Below, in pieces: positions 35,515-47,260 of a stretch of 64,000 nt of DNA. The stretch is from Humulus lupulus (Eukaryota > Streptophyta > Magnoliopsida > Rosales > Cannabaceae): NCBI RefSeq assembly GCF_963169125.1, contig NC_084802.1:35471607-35535606 (forward strand). The letters run 5' to 3'. Under the pieces are notes generated by a model that saw only the letters and a list, made by a program, of their open reading frames with translations, was not told the origin of the DNA and ran no database searches. The translations under genes were made by a program, and so were the position numbers. The number at the start of each line of letters is the position of its first letter. The stretch's first letter is position 1.

Positions 35515-35843
35515 CATAGCTTATGGGATCAGAAAAGGACTTTTGAAAAAATTGGGGTCTGGGTTTTCTAGAGAGAGAAAGAGCTTTTTCGTGAGAAACT
35601 TTTGTACTCTGAGAATTCACATTGAAGAAACTCAGTTGATACAGGTTCATCTGATCTTGAGTGTGAATATATAATAAAATCTCTAAGTGGATTAGGCTAT
35701 TACCAACATATTGGGGCTGAACCACTATAAAAATTGTGTGTTTTATTTACTTTCTGTTAAAGACTGTCTGTGTCGTTTTATTTCTCTTGAAGGTTGTATC
35801 GTTTTTGACGTTCTCACGTCGTTGGCCAAAAACGTGTTCAACA

Positions 35844-35866
35844 TTTTGGTGCTTTCATTGAGAGCC
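35844..35866 (+). other. Primer binding site region of the Tat element
   Basis: The LTR is followed by TTTTGGTGCTTTCATTGAGA. The minus-strand Tat element at 56939-64000 has ATTTGGTGCTTTCATTGAGA at the same place. The conserved TTTGGTGCTTTCATTGAGA should hold the tRNA primer complement; I could not assign the tRNA. Confidence 0.6.
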
Positions 35867-35898
35867 TAAAGAGAAAAACAGACGGTCCCTGGAGCAAT

Positions 35899-38861
35899 AT
35901 GGCGCCTAAGAACACCAATGCAGCCTCCAAGAAGACGGGCTCCTTTAAAGAGCATGCTAGATCAGAAGGTCCTAGCGTTCAGGATCGTGAAACTGAGCCT
36001 AGAGTCATGCTCGAGGACGTAGCTCCAGAAGTCGAAGAGCTCCAGGAAGCCATGAGCGCCTTCCAGGAGGAGATGGCCCAGTTCAACGCCAGGCAGGAGG
36101 CGTTCGCTGAGGAAATGGCTAGGCAGAATGCCGCATTCGAGCAGCAGAAACGGGAAATGGACGCCAGGAGTGAGGAGATCCGTCGACAGCAGGAGGAGGC
36201 CGACAGGCTACATTGCGAAGCTGCACTCGCTCTGGAGGCAGCTACGCAGCTGATCCGGGCCAATGCCCAGGCTACACCTGGAGTGGCAGCCACCCCAGGA
36301 GCGAGTACCACAGAAGCTGGTCATAAGAAAACTGATAGACCAGGCAGAGGTGATAGTAACCCACCTGGTCGTGAGGAAGATGGAGTCCGATCGCGCACTG
36401 CCTCAACTCAAAGGGGGAACTCCAAAACCCCCTCAAGGATCCACCGATCAGAGACTTCCAGATCAGGAAGTCACAAGTCAGGCAGCAAGAAGACACCTCC
36501 TGAACAGGGGCACAATAGAGCTCCTTGTGGCAATGAGACTTCCCACTTCAAAGATGGGCATGGGCGTGATGAAGCTGACAGTCATCACACTAACCATTCG
36601 AAGGAGAAGAATAATAATAACCATCGAGGAGGAGAAGATCGCCCAGCTCAGACAGGAAAGCCACCACTATATCCCAACCAGCGCAGTGGCAAGGAGCACG
36701 TTCCACCCAGCAAACCTTCCGAGAAGACTCGGAGTACGGTGTTCGATCGGTTGGGAAAGCACACTACTCAGAAGGATCTGAGGGATATCATTGCTGATAG
36801 GAGAAGGACCGTCTCGGTCGAAGGGCAAGAGCCAATCCGTCCTACCAGTCGAGTAGAAATACTCGATGATGGTTCGCCGGATAGGAACACCCAACCAAGC
36901 GGTCCCGAAAATGAGTCCCTAGTAGTGGCCCCAGGCCCAGCTTGATGCTTTGACAGCAGCGGTCCAGAGTCTGTCAAAACGACCAGCTACGATTGATCCA
37001 GTGGACCACAGGAGTGGCAACCCTTTTTGTGCTCGAATTAGAGCAGCTCAACCACCAGCAAAATACAAAGCACCGGTACTTCCAGTTTATACAGAAGAGG
37101 CAGACCCGATTAGGCACGTTGGGAAGTTCGAAGATCAGATGGAGCTGCTTGGGGTGAGTGATGACTATCGCTGCAGAGTCTTCCCCACCACATTGTCAGA
37201 CACTGCCCAAGAGTGGTATTGGAAGTTCCATCACTTCTTGGGAAAGTTTTAGAAAGGAGTTTTGCAGGCAGTTTAGTGCTGCTCGAACCCCTCCTGTGTA
37301 TGCCAATCACTTGGCAGATATTAAGCAAGGGAAAGATGAGTCCCTCAAGAACTACATACAAAGGTTCATGAGAGAAGCTAATCGAGCTAATGCAGTTGGA
37401 GATGAGGGGAAGATGGTGGCAATTTCTTCCGGCATTATCTGCCGAAGTCCTTTGTGGGACAGCATCCATCGCCACCCAATTTCAACTTTACAACAGCTTT
37501 TAGACCAAGCGCACAAGTACATGAAGTTGGATGATGCAATTGAGAAGGGATAGAATGGGTTGAACAAACCGAGTGGATCAACTGATCCCCCCAAGAATGG
37601 TGGAAATGATCAAAATGGCGGTAAGAAACGTGGGAATAACGGGTCTGACCGCCACAATGAGAAGAAGGCTAAGTCGGGACCAAACGACAAGCCAACTAAG
37701 TATGAACCTCGATTCACCAACTACACCACTCTGTCGGCGAGCCGAGCGGAGATCTATTTGGCCAGTCATCAAGAGGTCCCTTACCGGAAACCCCCACCAA
37801 TCAAGAAGGAGATGAGTAAGAGAGATATGAACAAGTTCTGTCGCTTCCATGGAGACTATGGTCACAATACGAATGAGTGTAATCATCTCAAAGATGAGAT
37901 AGAGTTTCTCCTCCAGTCGGGGAAGCTAAAAAAGTATCGAGCAGAGAAGACCCAAGGAGAGGGGAGCAATAACAATCTTGGGTTCAAGCGGCAACGATCC
38001 CCACCTTTGCAACCTGAACCTGTGGACTTCACACTAGATACCATATGTGGAGGACCACATCTTTCTGGAGATAGCAACAAGGCGAGGGAGAGGTATGCTC
38101 GCACCCTTCGTCACGAATTGGATGCAGCATCCACCTCTGAAATTATGACAGTGGAGGAACGACCACCAAAGAACCCAAGATATGAAAGTGAGTCCCTCAC
38201 TTTCACTGAAGAAGATGCTCAACACGTGAGGTATCCTCACAATGACCCTCTTGTTGTGACAGTCCAAATTGCTAATATGAATGTGAAGAGATGTCTGGTC
38301 GATACAGGGAGCTCTGTGAACATTATTTATAAGTCATCCTTCGAGAGGATGAAGCTATCTATCAATGACTTGAATCCATGCTCTCAAGTCATTTATGGGT
38401 TTACTGGAGAAGGATTGTCACCAGCTGGGACAATCAAGTTTCCAGTCACGACGGAGGAAGCTCCCAAACATGAAACCGTAAAGACCGAGTTCTTGATTGT
38501 TGATTGCCTGTCTGCCTACAATGTGGTTATTGGACGACCACTGCTCACAAACTTACATGCAATAGTTTCAATCTGGCACCTTTCCATGAAGTTCCCGACC
38601 AGTGCTGGCATAGGCTGTGTCCAAGGAGACCAGAGGGAGGCTAGGGAGTGCTATAATGCCTCGGTAGCTAAGGCAAGGAAGGGGGCCAAGGAGAGCAACA
38701 TGATTGTATGTGTTGAGAGAGAGGAGGTGGACGAGATGGATGTCGACCGAAGTTTTGCAGTTGTAACCGACCAGGAAGAGATGTTAGAGGAGTTTGGCCA
38801 AGAGAGCACTCTTGGTTTAAAAGAGCAGAAGACCCCATCCGGTGATGAAGTCACCAAATAA
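35899..38861 (+). pseudogene. Tat element gag and protease
   Basis: ATG at 35899 opens an N-terminal region with a glutamate/alanine-rich coiled coil (about residues 45-120) and a long charged, low-complexity tail. A frameshift near 36945 and a second near 37250 move through all three frames across the gag core (IRHVGKFEDQMELLG, then SWESFRKEFCRQFS and HLADIKQGKDESLKNYIQRF). A stop at 37551 (TAG, probably from CAG) follows. A zinc-finger-like CRFHGDYGHNTNECNHLKDE near 37840 and a protease site CLVDTGSSVNII near 38295 have intact key residues. Gag coats the RNA. The frame ends at a TAA at 38859, probably from CAA, since homology continues beyond it. Confidence 0.88.
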
Positions 38862-41800
38862 GGTGTTGCCCAAAGCGAGGGAAGGGACTTTGATCCTCGC
38901 TTTGGGGATTATGAAAGTGATGTGGGACCGTCAGAGGAGTTAGAGGAGGTCCTTATAGATGAGAATGACCCGACGAGAGGGGTCAAAATTGGACAAAAGT
39001 TGAAAGCAGAGGTGAGAGCACAGCTGATAGAATTCTTGCGAAGGAATCAAGATGTCTTCTCCTGGTCTCACAAGGATATGGTGGGTATCTCACCAACTGT
39101 GATCAGCCACGTGCTCAACGCGGATGAAAGCTATCCAGCAGTGCAGCAGAAGAGGAGATTGCTTAACAAAGATTGAGCAAAAGCTCTTAAGGAGGAGGTA
39201 AAGCGGTTAAAGGAGAATGGGTTTATAAGGGAAGCATACTACCCTGCCTGGGTTTCAAACCCAGTGCTGGTGCCCAGACCCAATGGAAAGTGGAGGACTT
39301 GTGTAGATTTTACTGATCTGAACAAAGCATGCCCAAAGGATTACTTTCCCTTACCAAGAATAGACCAGTTGGTAGATGCAACCTCTGGTCATGAAACATT
39401 GTCCTTCATGGATGCATATTCGGGGTACAACCAGATCAGCATGCATCCTCCTGATGAAGAGCATACCAGTTTCCGAACAGATATAGGGCTATACTACTAT
39501 AGGGTCATGCCCTTCGGACTGAAGAATGCAGAAGCTACCTATCAGTGTTTGGTGAATGGTATGTTTCACGACTTAATCGGCAAGAGCATGGAGGTATACG
39601 TAGACGATATGCTGGTGAAGTCAAAGGAAGCCGAAGGGCACGTGCGAGACTTAGAAGAGTGCTTCGCAATACTGAGAAAGTACAGCATGAAGTTAAACCC
39701 CCTCAAGTGCTCATTTGGAGTGGGTTCTGGAAAATTTCTTGGGTTTATTGTGAACTCCCGAGGAATAGAAGCAAACCCAGAAAAGATAAAGGCTCTCATA
39801 GAAATGAAGTCTCCAGCTAGAATTAAGGATGTACAAAGCTTGATTGGGCAGATTGCAGCTCTAAGCAGGTTCGTTTCGAAATCAACGGACAAGTGTTACC
39901 CGTTTTTTAACCTGCTTAGAGGAGGCAAGAAGTTTGAGTGGACGGCAGAATGTGAGCAAGCTTTCCAGGCCATAAAGGAGCATTTGGCCCAACCTCCTGT
40001 TCTTTCTAAGTCAGTCGATGGAGAGGACCTCTTTTTGTACCTAGCAGTCACGGAGCATGCTGTTAGTGTTGCCTTAGTACGAGAGGAGGATAGAGTGCAG
40101 CACCCGGTGTACTATGTTAGCAAGCGACTAATAGGAGCAGAGTCCCGGTATCCCGTGATTGAGAAGTTGGCTTACTGCTTAGTACTCGCATCACGAAAAT
40201 TGCAGCCATACTTCCAAGCACACCCCATTAAGGTCTTTACTGACCAACCTCTACGCCAAGTCCTACAGAAGCCGGAGTCATCTGGTCGGCTACTGAAATG
40301 GGCAGTTGAGTTAGGCCAATTAAAAATTAAGTACCAGCCAAGGACTGCTATTAAGGGTCAAGCTTTGGCAAATTTCATCGTTGAATGTGCCGGAATCGCT
40401 GATGTTCCCGACCAACAAGAGAGTGCCACTGGGCAGAAAGATGAACTTTCTACTTGGCAACTTGTTGTCGATGCGTCGTCAAATGAATATCATTCAGGAG
40501 CTGGAATTATATTAGTCACACCAGAGAAGCATCGAATTCATTGTGCACTGAGGTTCAGATTCAATGCATCTAATAATGAGGCGGAGTATGAAGCCCTCCT
40601 AGCAGGCTTGCGACTAGCTAGAGATGTACGTGCCCGGTCGATGGAAGTAAATAGCGATTCCCAATTGGTGGTCTACCAAGTCTTGGGGGAATACCAGGCA
40701 AGGGGCCTACGCATGGTGGCATACTTAAATAAGACCAAAGATCTGCTAGCACAGTTCGAGGAGTATACCATCAAGCTAGTACCACGAGATCAGAACTCTA
40801 ATGCAGATGCTCTAGCAAAGCTAACTAGTGCAAAAGATGCCGAAACTCTGAATATAGTACCAGTAGAATACTTGGCGGAGCCGAGCATTGATAAACAAGA
40901 AACCATGCCAATCACGATAGCTGACACCTGGATGACTCCCATCATAGCTTATCTTGAGCAAGGAACCCTCCCAGATGATCATAATGAAGCAAGGAAGATT
41001 ATGAGGCAAGCTGCTAGGTACACCATGATGGATGGGGTGTTGTATAGAAGAGGGTATTCCCTACCTCTACTCAGGTGCATAACACCCGACCAATCAAAGA
41101 ATTTATTATCTGAAGTGCATGAAGGGTTCTGTGGAGATCATGCTGGGGGGCAGAGTCTATCTAAAAAGATCTTGCGGCAAGGATTTTTCTGGCCTACAAT
41201 GAACGAGGACTCTATGGAATATGTGAAGAGGTGTGACAAGTGCCAAAGATTTTCTAAAGTGCCCAGAGCGCCCCCAAATGTTTTGAAGCAAATGCAAAGT
41301 CCATGGCCTTTTGCAGTGTGGGGTATTGATCTGATCAGGAAATTGCCCAAAGGGAAAGGAGGAGTGCAGTTTGCAGTGGTTGCAGTAGATTATTTCACTA
41401 AGTGGACTGAGGCCGAACCATTAGCCACGATCACATCGAAGAAAGTGTTGGACTTTGTAGTTAAGAACGTAATATGTTGCTATGGTCTGCCTAAGAAGAT
41501 AGTGTCTGACAACGGCACCCAATTTGACAGCGACATATTTACCGATTTTTGCACTCGGCATGGCATCACAAAAAGTTTCTCCTCGGTAGCCCATCCACAA
41601 GCCAATGGGCAAGTTGAAGCCGTAAACAAGACACTGAAGGACACTCTGAAAAAGCGCCTGGAGCGAGCTAAGGGTGCTTGGGTGGAAGAATTACCAGAAG
41701 TCCTTTGGTCATACAAGACTACTGCCCGGACAGCAACTGGACATACCCCATTTTCTTTGGCATATGGGTATGAAGCCATGTTACCTGTGGAGATAGATCC

Positions 41801-42158
41801 ACCATCTCATAGAAGGACCATGTACAACCAAGAGGAGAATCATCAATTGCTAGCAGAATCCTTGGACTTCCTCGAGGAGAGAAGAGAGGAGGCAAACCTG
41901 AGAGTTGCTGCTCACCAGCAAAAAGTGGCGCGCTACTTCAATTCCAAAGTCCGAGATCGAAAGTTCCAGGTCGGAGATTTGGTCCTCAGAAAGGTGTTTG
42001 TCAGAGACCCAACAGCTGGTGTACTAGGACCAAACTGGGAAGGACCATATCAAATTGAGCAAGTCTTTCCCCCCGGCACCTACAAGCTTGCTCAGTTAAA
42101 TGGAGAGCTGATCAGGAATTACTGGAATGGCGAGCACTTGAGGAAATATTATCAATGA
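38862..42158 (+). pseudogene. Tat element pol: reverse transcriptase, two RNase H domains, integrase
   Basis: One frame, with a stop at 39174 (TGA, probably from CGA) and then 994 open codons. Reverse transcriptase: RTCVDFTDLNKACPKDYFP, MDAYSGYNQIS and EVYVDDMLVKS (39597). The first RNase H runs from about 40020 (LFLYLAVTEHAVSVALV) to the tether SGRLLKWAVELG. A second, archaeal-type RNase H (about 40450-40830) has VVDASSNEY, ASNNEAEYEALLAGL, NSDSQLVVYQ and NADALAKL. Integrase (from about 41090) has HHCC (HEGFCGDHAGG, CDKCQ) and DDE residues in WGIDLI, VSDNGTQF and QVEAVNK, ending with a GPYQI-type C-terminal fold. Catalytic residues all look intact. Confidence 0.92.
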
Positions 42159-43173
42159 ATACTGCTTACAGAGTTGTAGCTTTGTATCAAGTGCTCCACT
42201 TGTTATTTAAGTTTTTGTTTGTGAACTGGCTACCAGACATGTTATTTTGAACAATGTTATTTTGTTTGAAACTCGTTGTTAGACACGTTTTGTCATTTAT
42301 TATTACGAGTAATAAAAGAGATCACGCGCAGGGTGGTCGAATCTTGCTACAAATTTTGCATATGTGTTGATTATTCTTGCTTGGCAGTGTTCAACTGTCA
42401 TTATGATTTAAAACAGGTCTTCTAAAAATACATATACATATATACCGGGCAGTGTTTAACTGGTCGGTATCCATGAGATGAATGACCAACATTTAAATAG
42501 TTGCATGTTTTTGTAGTGGTCAACTACTGAAATATGTCTGTATATTCTATGTGTTTCACGAGTAGTCACTGCTCGAACAAATTCGGTCAAATAGCAAGTG
42601 ATCAAGGATTTTTCAACCCTCAATCACTTGGGGGGCACATAAGGTATACTAGCGTGCACATAAAGTATACTGGCGTGCACTTCAACATAGGCAATAAGAG
42701 CACGAGCAAAGATATCTGTTTTTAGGCTGACTTGTAAACTTTTGAAGTCTAAAAAAGCCATTAAGCTAACTTGTTTGACAAAGCTTAAGTAACTTGGAAT
42801 TTTTTATTAAAATTTTTTTAAGTTAGAAGCAGATATTCATGTGATAATAAATGTTATGCTCATAAAATGTTAGAGCAATAAGAGCGTGAGGAAGTATATT
42901 TAGTATGGACTTATGAAATGTGTAGAATTTCTAAGTTAGAAAACTAAGTACTCATGTGAAAATTGAGAGCATATAGAAACTCTACTATTCACAATAAACT
43001 TGCAATGTCTTAAGTATGAGGAGGCTTAAATGCTTCAAGCTAGTTAAAAAAGAAAAGTAGAGTGCAAGTGCCAAACAGCTCAATCATATGAGCAAAGGTA
43101 TAAAAAACCAAAATAAACTATGATAAGACTGGTAAGGCAGCAACTGGTCGTGCAAGGCTGGTAGGATAGGGAA
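42159..43173. other. Spacer between convergent pol and antisense genes
   Basis: About 1 kb of AT-rich DNA between the pol stop (42158) and the antisense stop (43174). No coding signal. Short repeats of TTCAACT(G)GTC and GTCGGT (about 42390-42480) and a doubled CACATAA(G/A)GTATACT near 42637-42673 are visible. It probably holds the 3' untranslated ends of both convergent transcripts. Confidence 0.6.
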
Positions 43174-43764
43174 TCACTGGTCGGTTGCTCTAATAGGCTG
43201 ATCAACCCCCTCCTCGGCATCAGCTGCTCCCCCCGGTCGAAATGATAGTGTAGAGGAGGCTGGTTTAGCGCCAGTAGGATTTTCAGCTTCCTCAGCAGCC
43301 CTTGCCTCACATCTGGCAAGCTCCTCTGCCTAAACCTCATCAGTGAGAAAATCGAGCTTGAGAGGTTTATTCAACTTCCATACCTGATAAAAGCAGCTGA
43401 AGCAAGCCTCCTCGTAACGGGTTATATCGGCTTCCTTCTCCTGCTTCAGCTCTTCATTCTCCCTGATTAGTCCCTCATTCTCGCGAGCTAACTCCTCGTT
43501 CTCATGGGTCAGCTTCTCCAATTGAGCAGTCAAGGACTTGTTGGTTTGAACTTGCTGTTGATTCTCATCAGATAGTCTCCTAAAAGACTCATCCCATTCA
43601 GCCACGGCCCTCTCTGCCGGCTCCAACTTGGACTTGGAGTCTTTCTCCGAGACAATTAGAGTCTCAACCTTAGTTTGGGCATCCACTAGTTGATCATTTA
43701 GGACCTTGATCAACTCTTTATAATCAACTGCTCGGAGCTGAGCGTGACTGATGGTAACAAGCGA

Positions 43765-43835
43765 CTACATGAAAAACGGGAGGTTATTACATGTAAAAAT
43801 ATTAATAACAAATTGTCTTAAGATAAAACACTTAC
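43765..43835 (-). other. Intron 2 of the antisense gene
   Basis: Donor GATGAAT|GTAAGTG and acceptor CCGTTTTTCATGTAG|TCGC, 71 bp, phase 0. Splicing joins LAQLMN to SLVTISHAQLRAV and brings the coiled-coil exon into frame. 71 bp is short but within the plant range. Confidence 0.75.
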
Positions 43836-44191
43836 ATTCATCAATTGAGCAAGCCCTCTTCTTAAGACGACTTCAACGCTAAGTCGAGGAAGGGATTCGA
43901 AGCTTTGAAGCATTGAAGTATCATGGTCAATCTCCTCGAGTAGTTCTTTTCCGAGGCCACTAGCAGTGCTGAGGACCTCACTCGAGCTAGCCGAGCGGGT
44001 AGGAGTTAAGCTCGCAGAGGGAGGAAGCGAGGAAGGAGTCAACGGCGGGAGTGTAGTCGACCCCTCGGGCTGTCTCCCTTGGCTAGGCAGAACTACCCTC
44101 AGAACCTTCCTCGGGGGCGTGGAGCCACTTCCATCACCAGATTTCCTCTTTGGAGCAAGAGGAGCGATGCACTGCCTGAACATATCTGGAT

Positions 44192-44320
44192 CTGCAAAAG
44201 AGGAAAACACAAAATTGTTAGAAATGTAAATATAATAAAATGTAGATAAGTATGTTACTACTACAATTTTATTAGTCCCAAATAACCAAGTTATCAAACA
44301 TATTCCTATGACTACCAGAC
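44192..44320 (-). other. Intron 1 of the antisense gene
   Basis: Donor CAACTCAG|GTCTGG and acceptor TTCCTCTTTTGCAG|ATCC, 129 bp, AT-rich. Splicing joins TCA G|AT CCA to read NSDPDMFRQ and removes a frame break between the two largest antisense ORFs. Confidence 0.78.
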
Positions 44321-45692
44321 CTGAGTTGAGAATCTAATCAAGGAAGTCATCCTCGTCATCCGAGGATGAACTGAGGTCCCTCTCAGTCTGAATGGCTTTT
44401 CTTTTCCTGGACTGAGCAGGAATAGCAGATCTGTGCCGAGGCTCAGGCTGAGGCTCTCTAATGACAAGCTCACTAGGTCTATGGGAAAGTGGAGATGGCC
44501 CAGGAGAAAACTGGTCAGTCACCACCTCAGTGCCCGCATTGGACTGATCAGTCGTGTTGTTCTCCTCAATAGTACTTTCCACCGTGATATTTTGGTTACA
44601 CGGTATTAGACCCACCATCTGAAGGTAATCTACAGTGACCAAAATTTTCACGTCTTTCTCCTCGTTACTCATTTTAGCCAACGCCTTTGCTCTCTTGAAC
44701 ATCCCTTGAGTAGGCAAGGGTTGCTCGAACGGACCCGCATGTGTAAAGGCCAAGTTGTTGGCTCTAATTTCTGATGTGAGGAAATACTCTGTATAGTATT
44801 TCCCGGGGTTCGACTTGTGCGCAATACCGCAGAGGTATTTAATCCCTTGTTTCCTATGAAAGAGGTGAAAGAAGCATGTGTTCTTGTGGTTAAGGTTAGT
44901 CCTGAAGTCGAACAAATAGTGTACCTCATGAGGAGTGGGCTCGTCCCAACCTTGTAGAAAGTAGAGAATATATAGCGCGAACAATGCCTGGATCCCATTC
45001 GGTGCAATCTGGAATGGAGAGACGTTGAAATAATCCGCTATAGACCGGAAATAGGAGTGTAGTGGGAGTGTCTCTCCTGCGTGGATATGGTGCCTGAACC
45101 AGGTGCAGTATGCTCCGCCGGGCCTATTGGCTGTCTGATGAGGGCCCGGGCATGTCACGTTCACCCCACTCAAACCCAAATCTTGGATGTGTTTGTGGAA
45201 CGTCGCGGGATTGAGTTTTGAAGGCTGGGCAGTGAACCAGGAAGGTGCTTCTTCTTGTCCCTTCCGTGGTTTTTGGATGGCCAAGCGCTGGACCTCGATG
45301 GCAAACTCCTGAGTAATTCATCTCGGAGTGTTACTTGATTTCGACACCTGAAGAGGTGATCTCGAAAGAGCTGCAGTGTAGGCCTCACTGCGTTCTACCA
45401 CCTTTTGCACCACTCTGCGGGCAACTTGTGGATCTTGGTCCTGGGGGAGTCTATTAGATTTCTTCACCCTCATCGTCGACGGTGCATCTTGTTGAAGAAA
45501 CTATTCCTCGTGAAGGAAATACAATGCTGAACGGGGAAGGATTTGCTTAAAGCGGCGTAGGCGATCCTCAAGAGTATGACTGATCGAAGATTCGGATGAG
45601 GAATCGCTGCTTTGAGGGGTCTCGATAGACTGTGGGGTGTATGTATCGGAGTTCGTATGGTTGTCACCTCCCCTATACTCAAAGCGATTCAT

Positions 45693-47060
45693 CTACAAAA
45701 TAAATAAATAATGGGGAGGTGAGTAACCATACAGATAGAATTCGACAAGAACAAAATTTATTTTTATACTTAGAAAAATTTATCTAAGTGGTAAAAATAT
45801 AGCATGCATGGGAAAAAATAATTTTAGTGCTTTAAGGTGCCTAAAAGTGTTTAACATTTTCTAAAAGTGTTCAAAATGCATATGGCATGGAGTATACCAT
45901 GATTGGTCTTAAAATTGTGCCTAGTGCCAAGAAGGCTTGTGCATCCGATCGGGTGCCTAGGCATGCAAAGAAGAGCATCCGCGACATCTAAAGAAGAGCA
46001 TCCGACGAGGCGCGTACGAGGGCTAGGGGTGTGTCCGGTCGGACACCATAGGCCCGAGGAGAAGCGTGCCCCAGCCGTGTGCATCCAAGCAAGCCATCCG
46101 AGATGCCAATCAAATGTCCGATCGGACACCATACGTTCGAGAAGAGGCATGAACATGATCCGAGCGGACCATGCTTGGAGCGATGCCAGGCTGAGCGTGT
46201 CCGGTCGGACACCCTGCGTCCGAGCCGAATGCGCCCGAGGAGCCAGCGCCAACAAACCGAGGACTCCGATCGGACATCAAGTGTCCAAGGAGATGAGTTC
46301 CACACGGTCCGAGGGGTGAAAATGTGGTCCAAGGAGTGCACATGTGGTCCGATCGGACCAGACCACATGTTTACCCAGAAAAAATGGTGGCCGATCGGCC
46401 ATATCTTTAAACATACCCCATTTTTCATACCCAAACTTCACCAAAAAACCCCTATGCTCCTATAGCCGAAAATAAAATCTTAAACTCCCTAGCATAAACA
46501 TGTTTCCTCATCCAAACACACAATCACAAGATCAAAATAGAGAAGTTGAAAAGTTTTTCCATGTTCTTGAAACCCTCTATGCCATCAAAAACCCCAAAAC
46601 CCACAGTCATGGTTTATGCTAAATTGACCTATTTTTCTTGAAATTCTTATGAAATTGAGGATAATGTTGGGTTACCCATAATACAAACATCATCAAAATA
46701 GTCACCTAACACATTATATCTATATGATTCATGAGCAAATTCAAGAAAGAACTCTCAATGGGGTTTCGGCCACAACATGCTTTTTTCATGAAAATTTTTG
46801 AAAAAATAACAACAAATGAAAGCATGGAGGAGAAGACTTACCCAACTTTGGAGAACCCTTGATTTTCTTGGAGATTTCTTGAAGGAATGAAGAACTTCCT
46901 CTTGGATTCCCTTGGAGTTTCGGCCAAGGAAGGAGAAGCTTTGTGGTTTCGGTCAAGAGAGAAGAAAGAAGGGGAAGGGTTTTTAAAAAAAAGTTGATTT
47001 GTTTGTATAAGTGGGAATGTGAGAGGGTAAGGATTATTTAAAGGAAAAAAAGTGGGAGTT
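45693..47060 (-). promoter_or_regulatory. Putative 5' leader, first intron and promoter of the antisense gene
   Basis: The ATG at 45692 follows directly on an acceptor-like TTTATTTATTTTGTAG. On the minus strand a consensus donor TTGG|GTAAGTCTTC lies at 46841-46840, downstream of a pyrimidine-rich leader (about 46990-46845) and a TATA-like TTTAAATA near 47036-47043. Together they suggest a non-coding first exon and a 1,149-bp 5'-UTR intron (46841-45693). This is inferred from signals only. The palindrome array at 46031-46401 would lie inside that intron. Confidence 0.5.
46031..46401. repeat. Second palindrome array, upstream of the antisense ATG
   Basis: Copies at 46031-46046 (GTGTCCGGTCGGACAC), 46114-46129, 46157-46170, 46197-46212, 46263-46276, 46345-46360 (perfect TGGTCCGATCGGACCA) and 46388-46401 (perfect TGGCCGATCGGCCA). 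Spacing is about 40-85 bp. The text between (CCTGCGTCCGAG, AGAAGAGGCATG) also matches the LTR array, so the two arrays are homologous, yet this one is internal, not part of an LTR. Confidence 0.85.
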
Positions 47061-47260
47061 ACCACTTAAATTTAGACCCTTGGAATTCCTGGGCAATTTT
47101 TTCTCCCCACGATCATGGACAGTTATTTGTAGTGATCGTGGTCTGTAAGTTGTGGTCTGCTGCATGGCGGGAAGATGAACAGTTAATTTTTATGATGCCG
47201 TCAACTGTGGAGAAAAAAGTTTATTATGTGGAGTATCATATAATAAACTTGGGGGGCAAA

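Larger units (their letters stand above)
34302..35843 (+). repeat. 5' LTR of the Tat element
   Basis: It begins TGTTATCCCC and ends GTTCAACA, 1,542 bp. Its first half carries dispersed GTGTCCGRTCGGACAC-like palindromes. About 35080-35250 has short tandem copies of CAGAGTGCCATGTTAGAC and related text. A TATA box lies at 35507-35514, with AATAATAAAATATCC upstream near 35457. The R-U5 part (about 35540-35843) is conserved with the 3' LTR. Confidence 0.92.
43174..45692 (-). pseudogene. Antisense spliced gene of the Tat element (773-codon frame)
   Basis: ATG at 45692 opens a serine-rich N terminus. Exon 1 is 45692-44321, exon 2 44191-43836 and exon 3 43764-43174. Introns of 129 and 71 bp have GT/AG ends and phases 1 and 0, giving exactly 773 codons including the stop. 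Exon 1 encodes a globular part (QPSKLNPATFHKHIQDLGL, AYCTWFRHHIHAGETLPLHS, YILYFLQGWDEP) and an acidic DDEDDF tail. Exon 3 is a glutamate/lysine-rich coiled coil (about 43330-43713). Four in-frame stops (45501 TAG, 45318 TGA, 44334 TAG, 43330 TAG) each fit CAG or CGA changed by C-to-T. It resembles the antisense ORFs known in Tat/Grande/Retand elements; function is unknown. Confidence 0.82.

Noticed and set aside
45903..46465. Plus-strand ORFs of 138 and 128 residues
   Set aside because: They overlap the palindrome array and read through its repeats in different frames; no domain.
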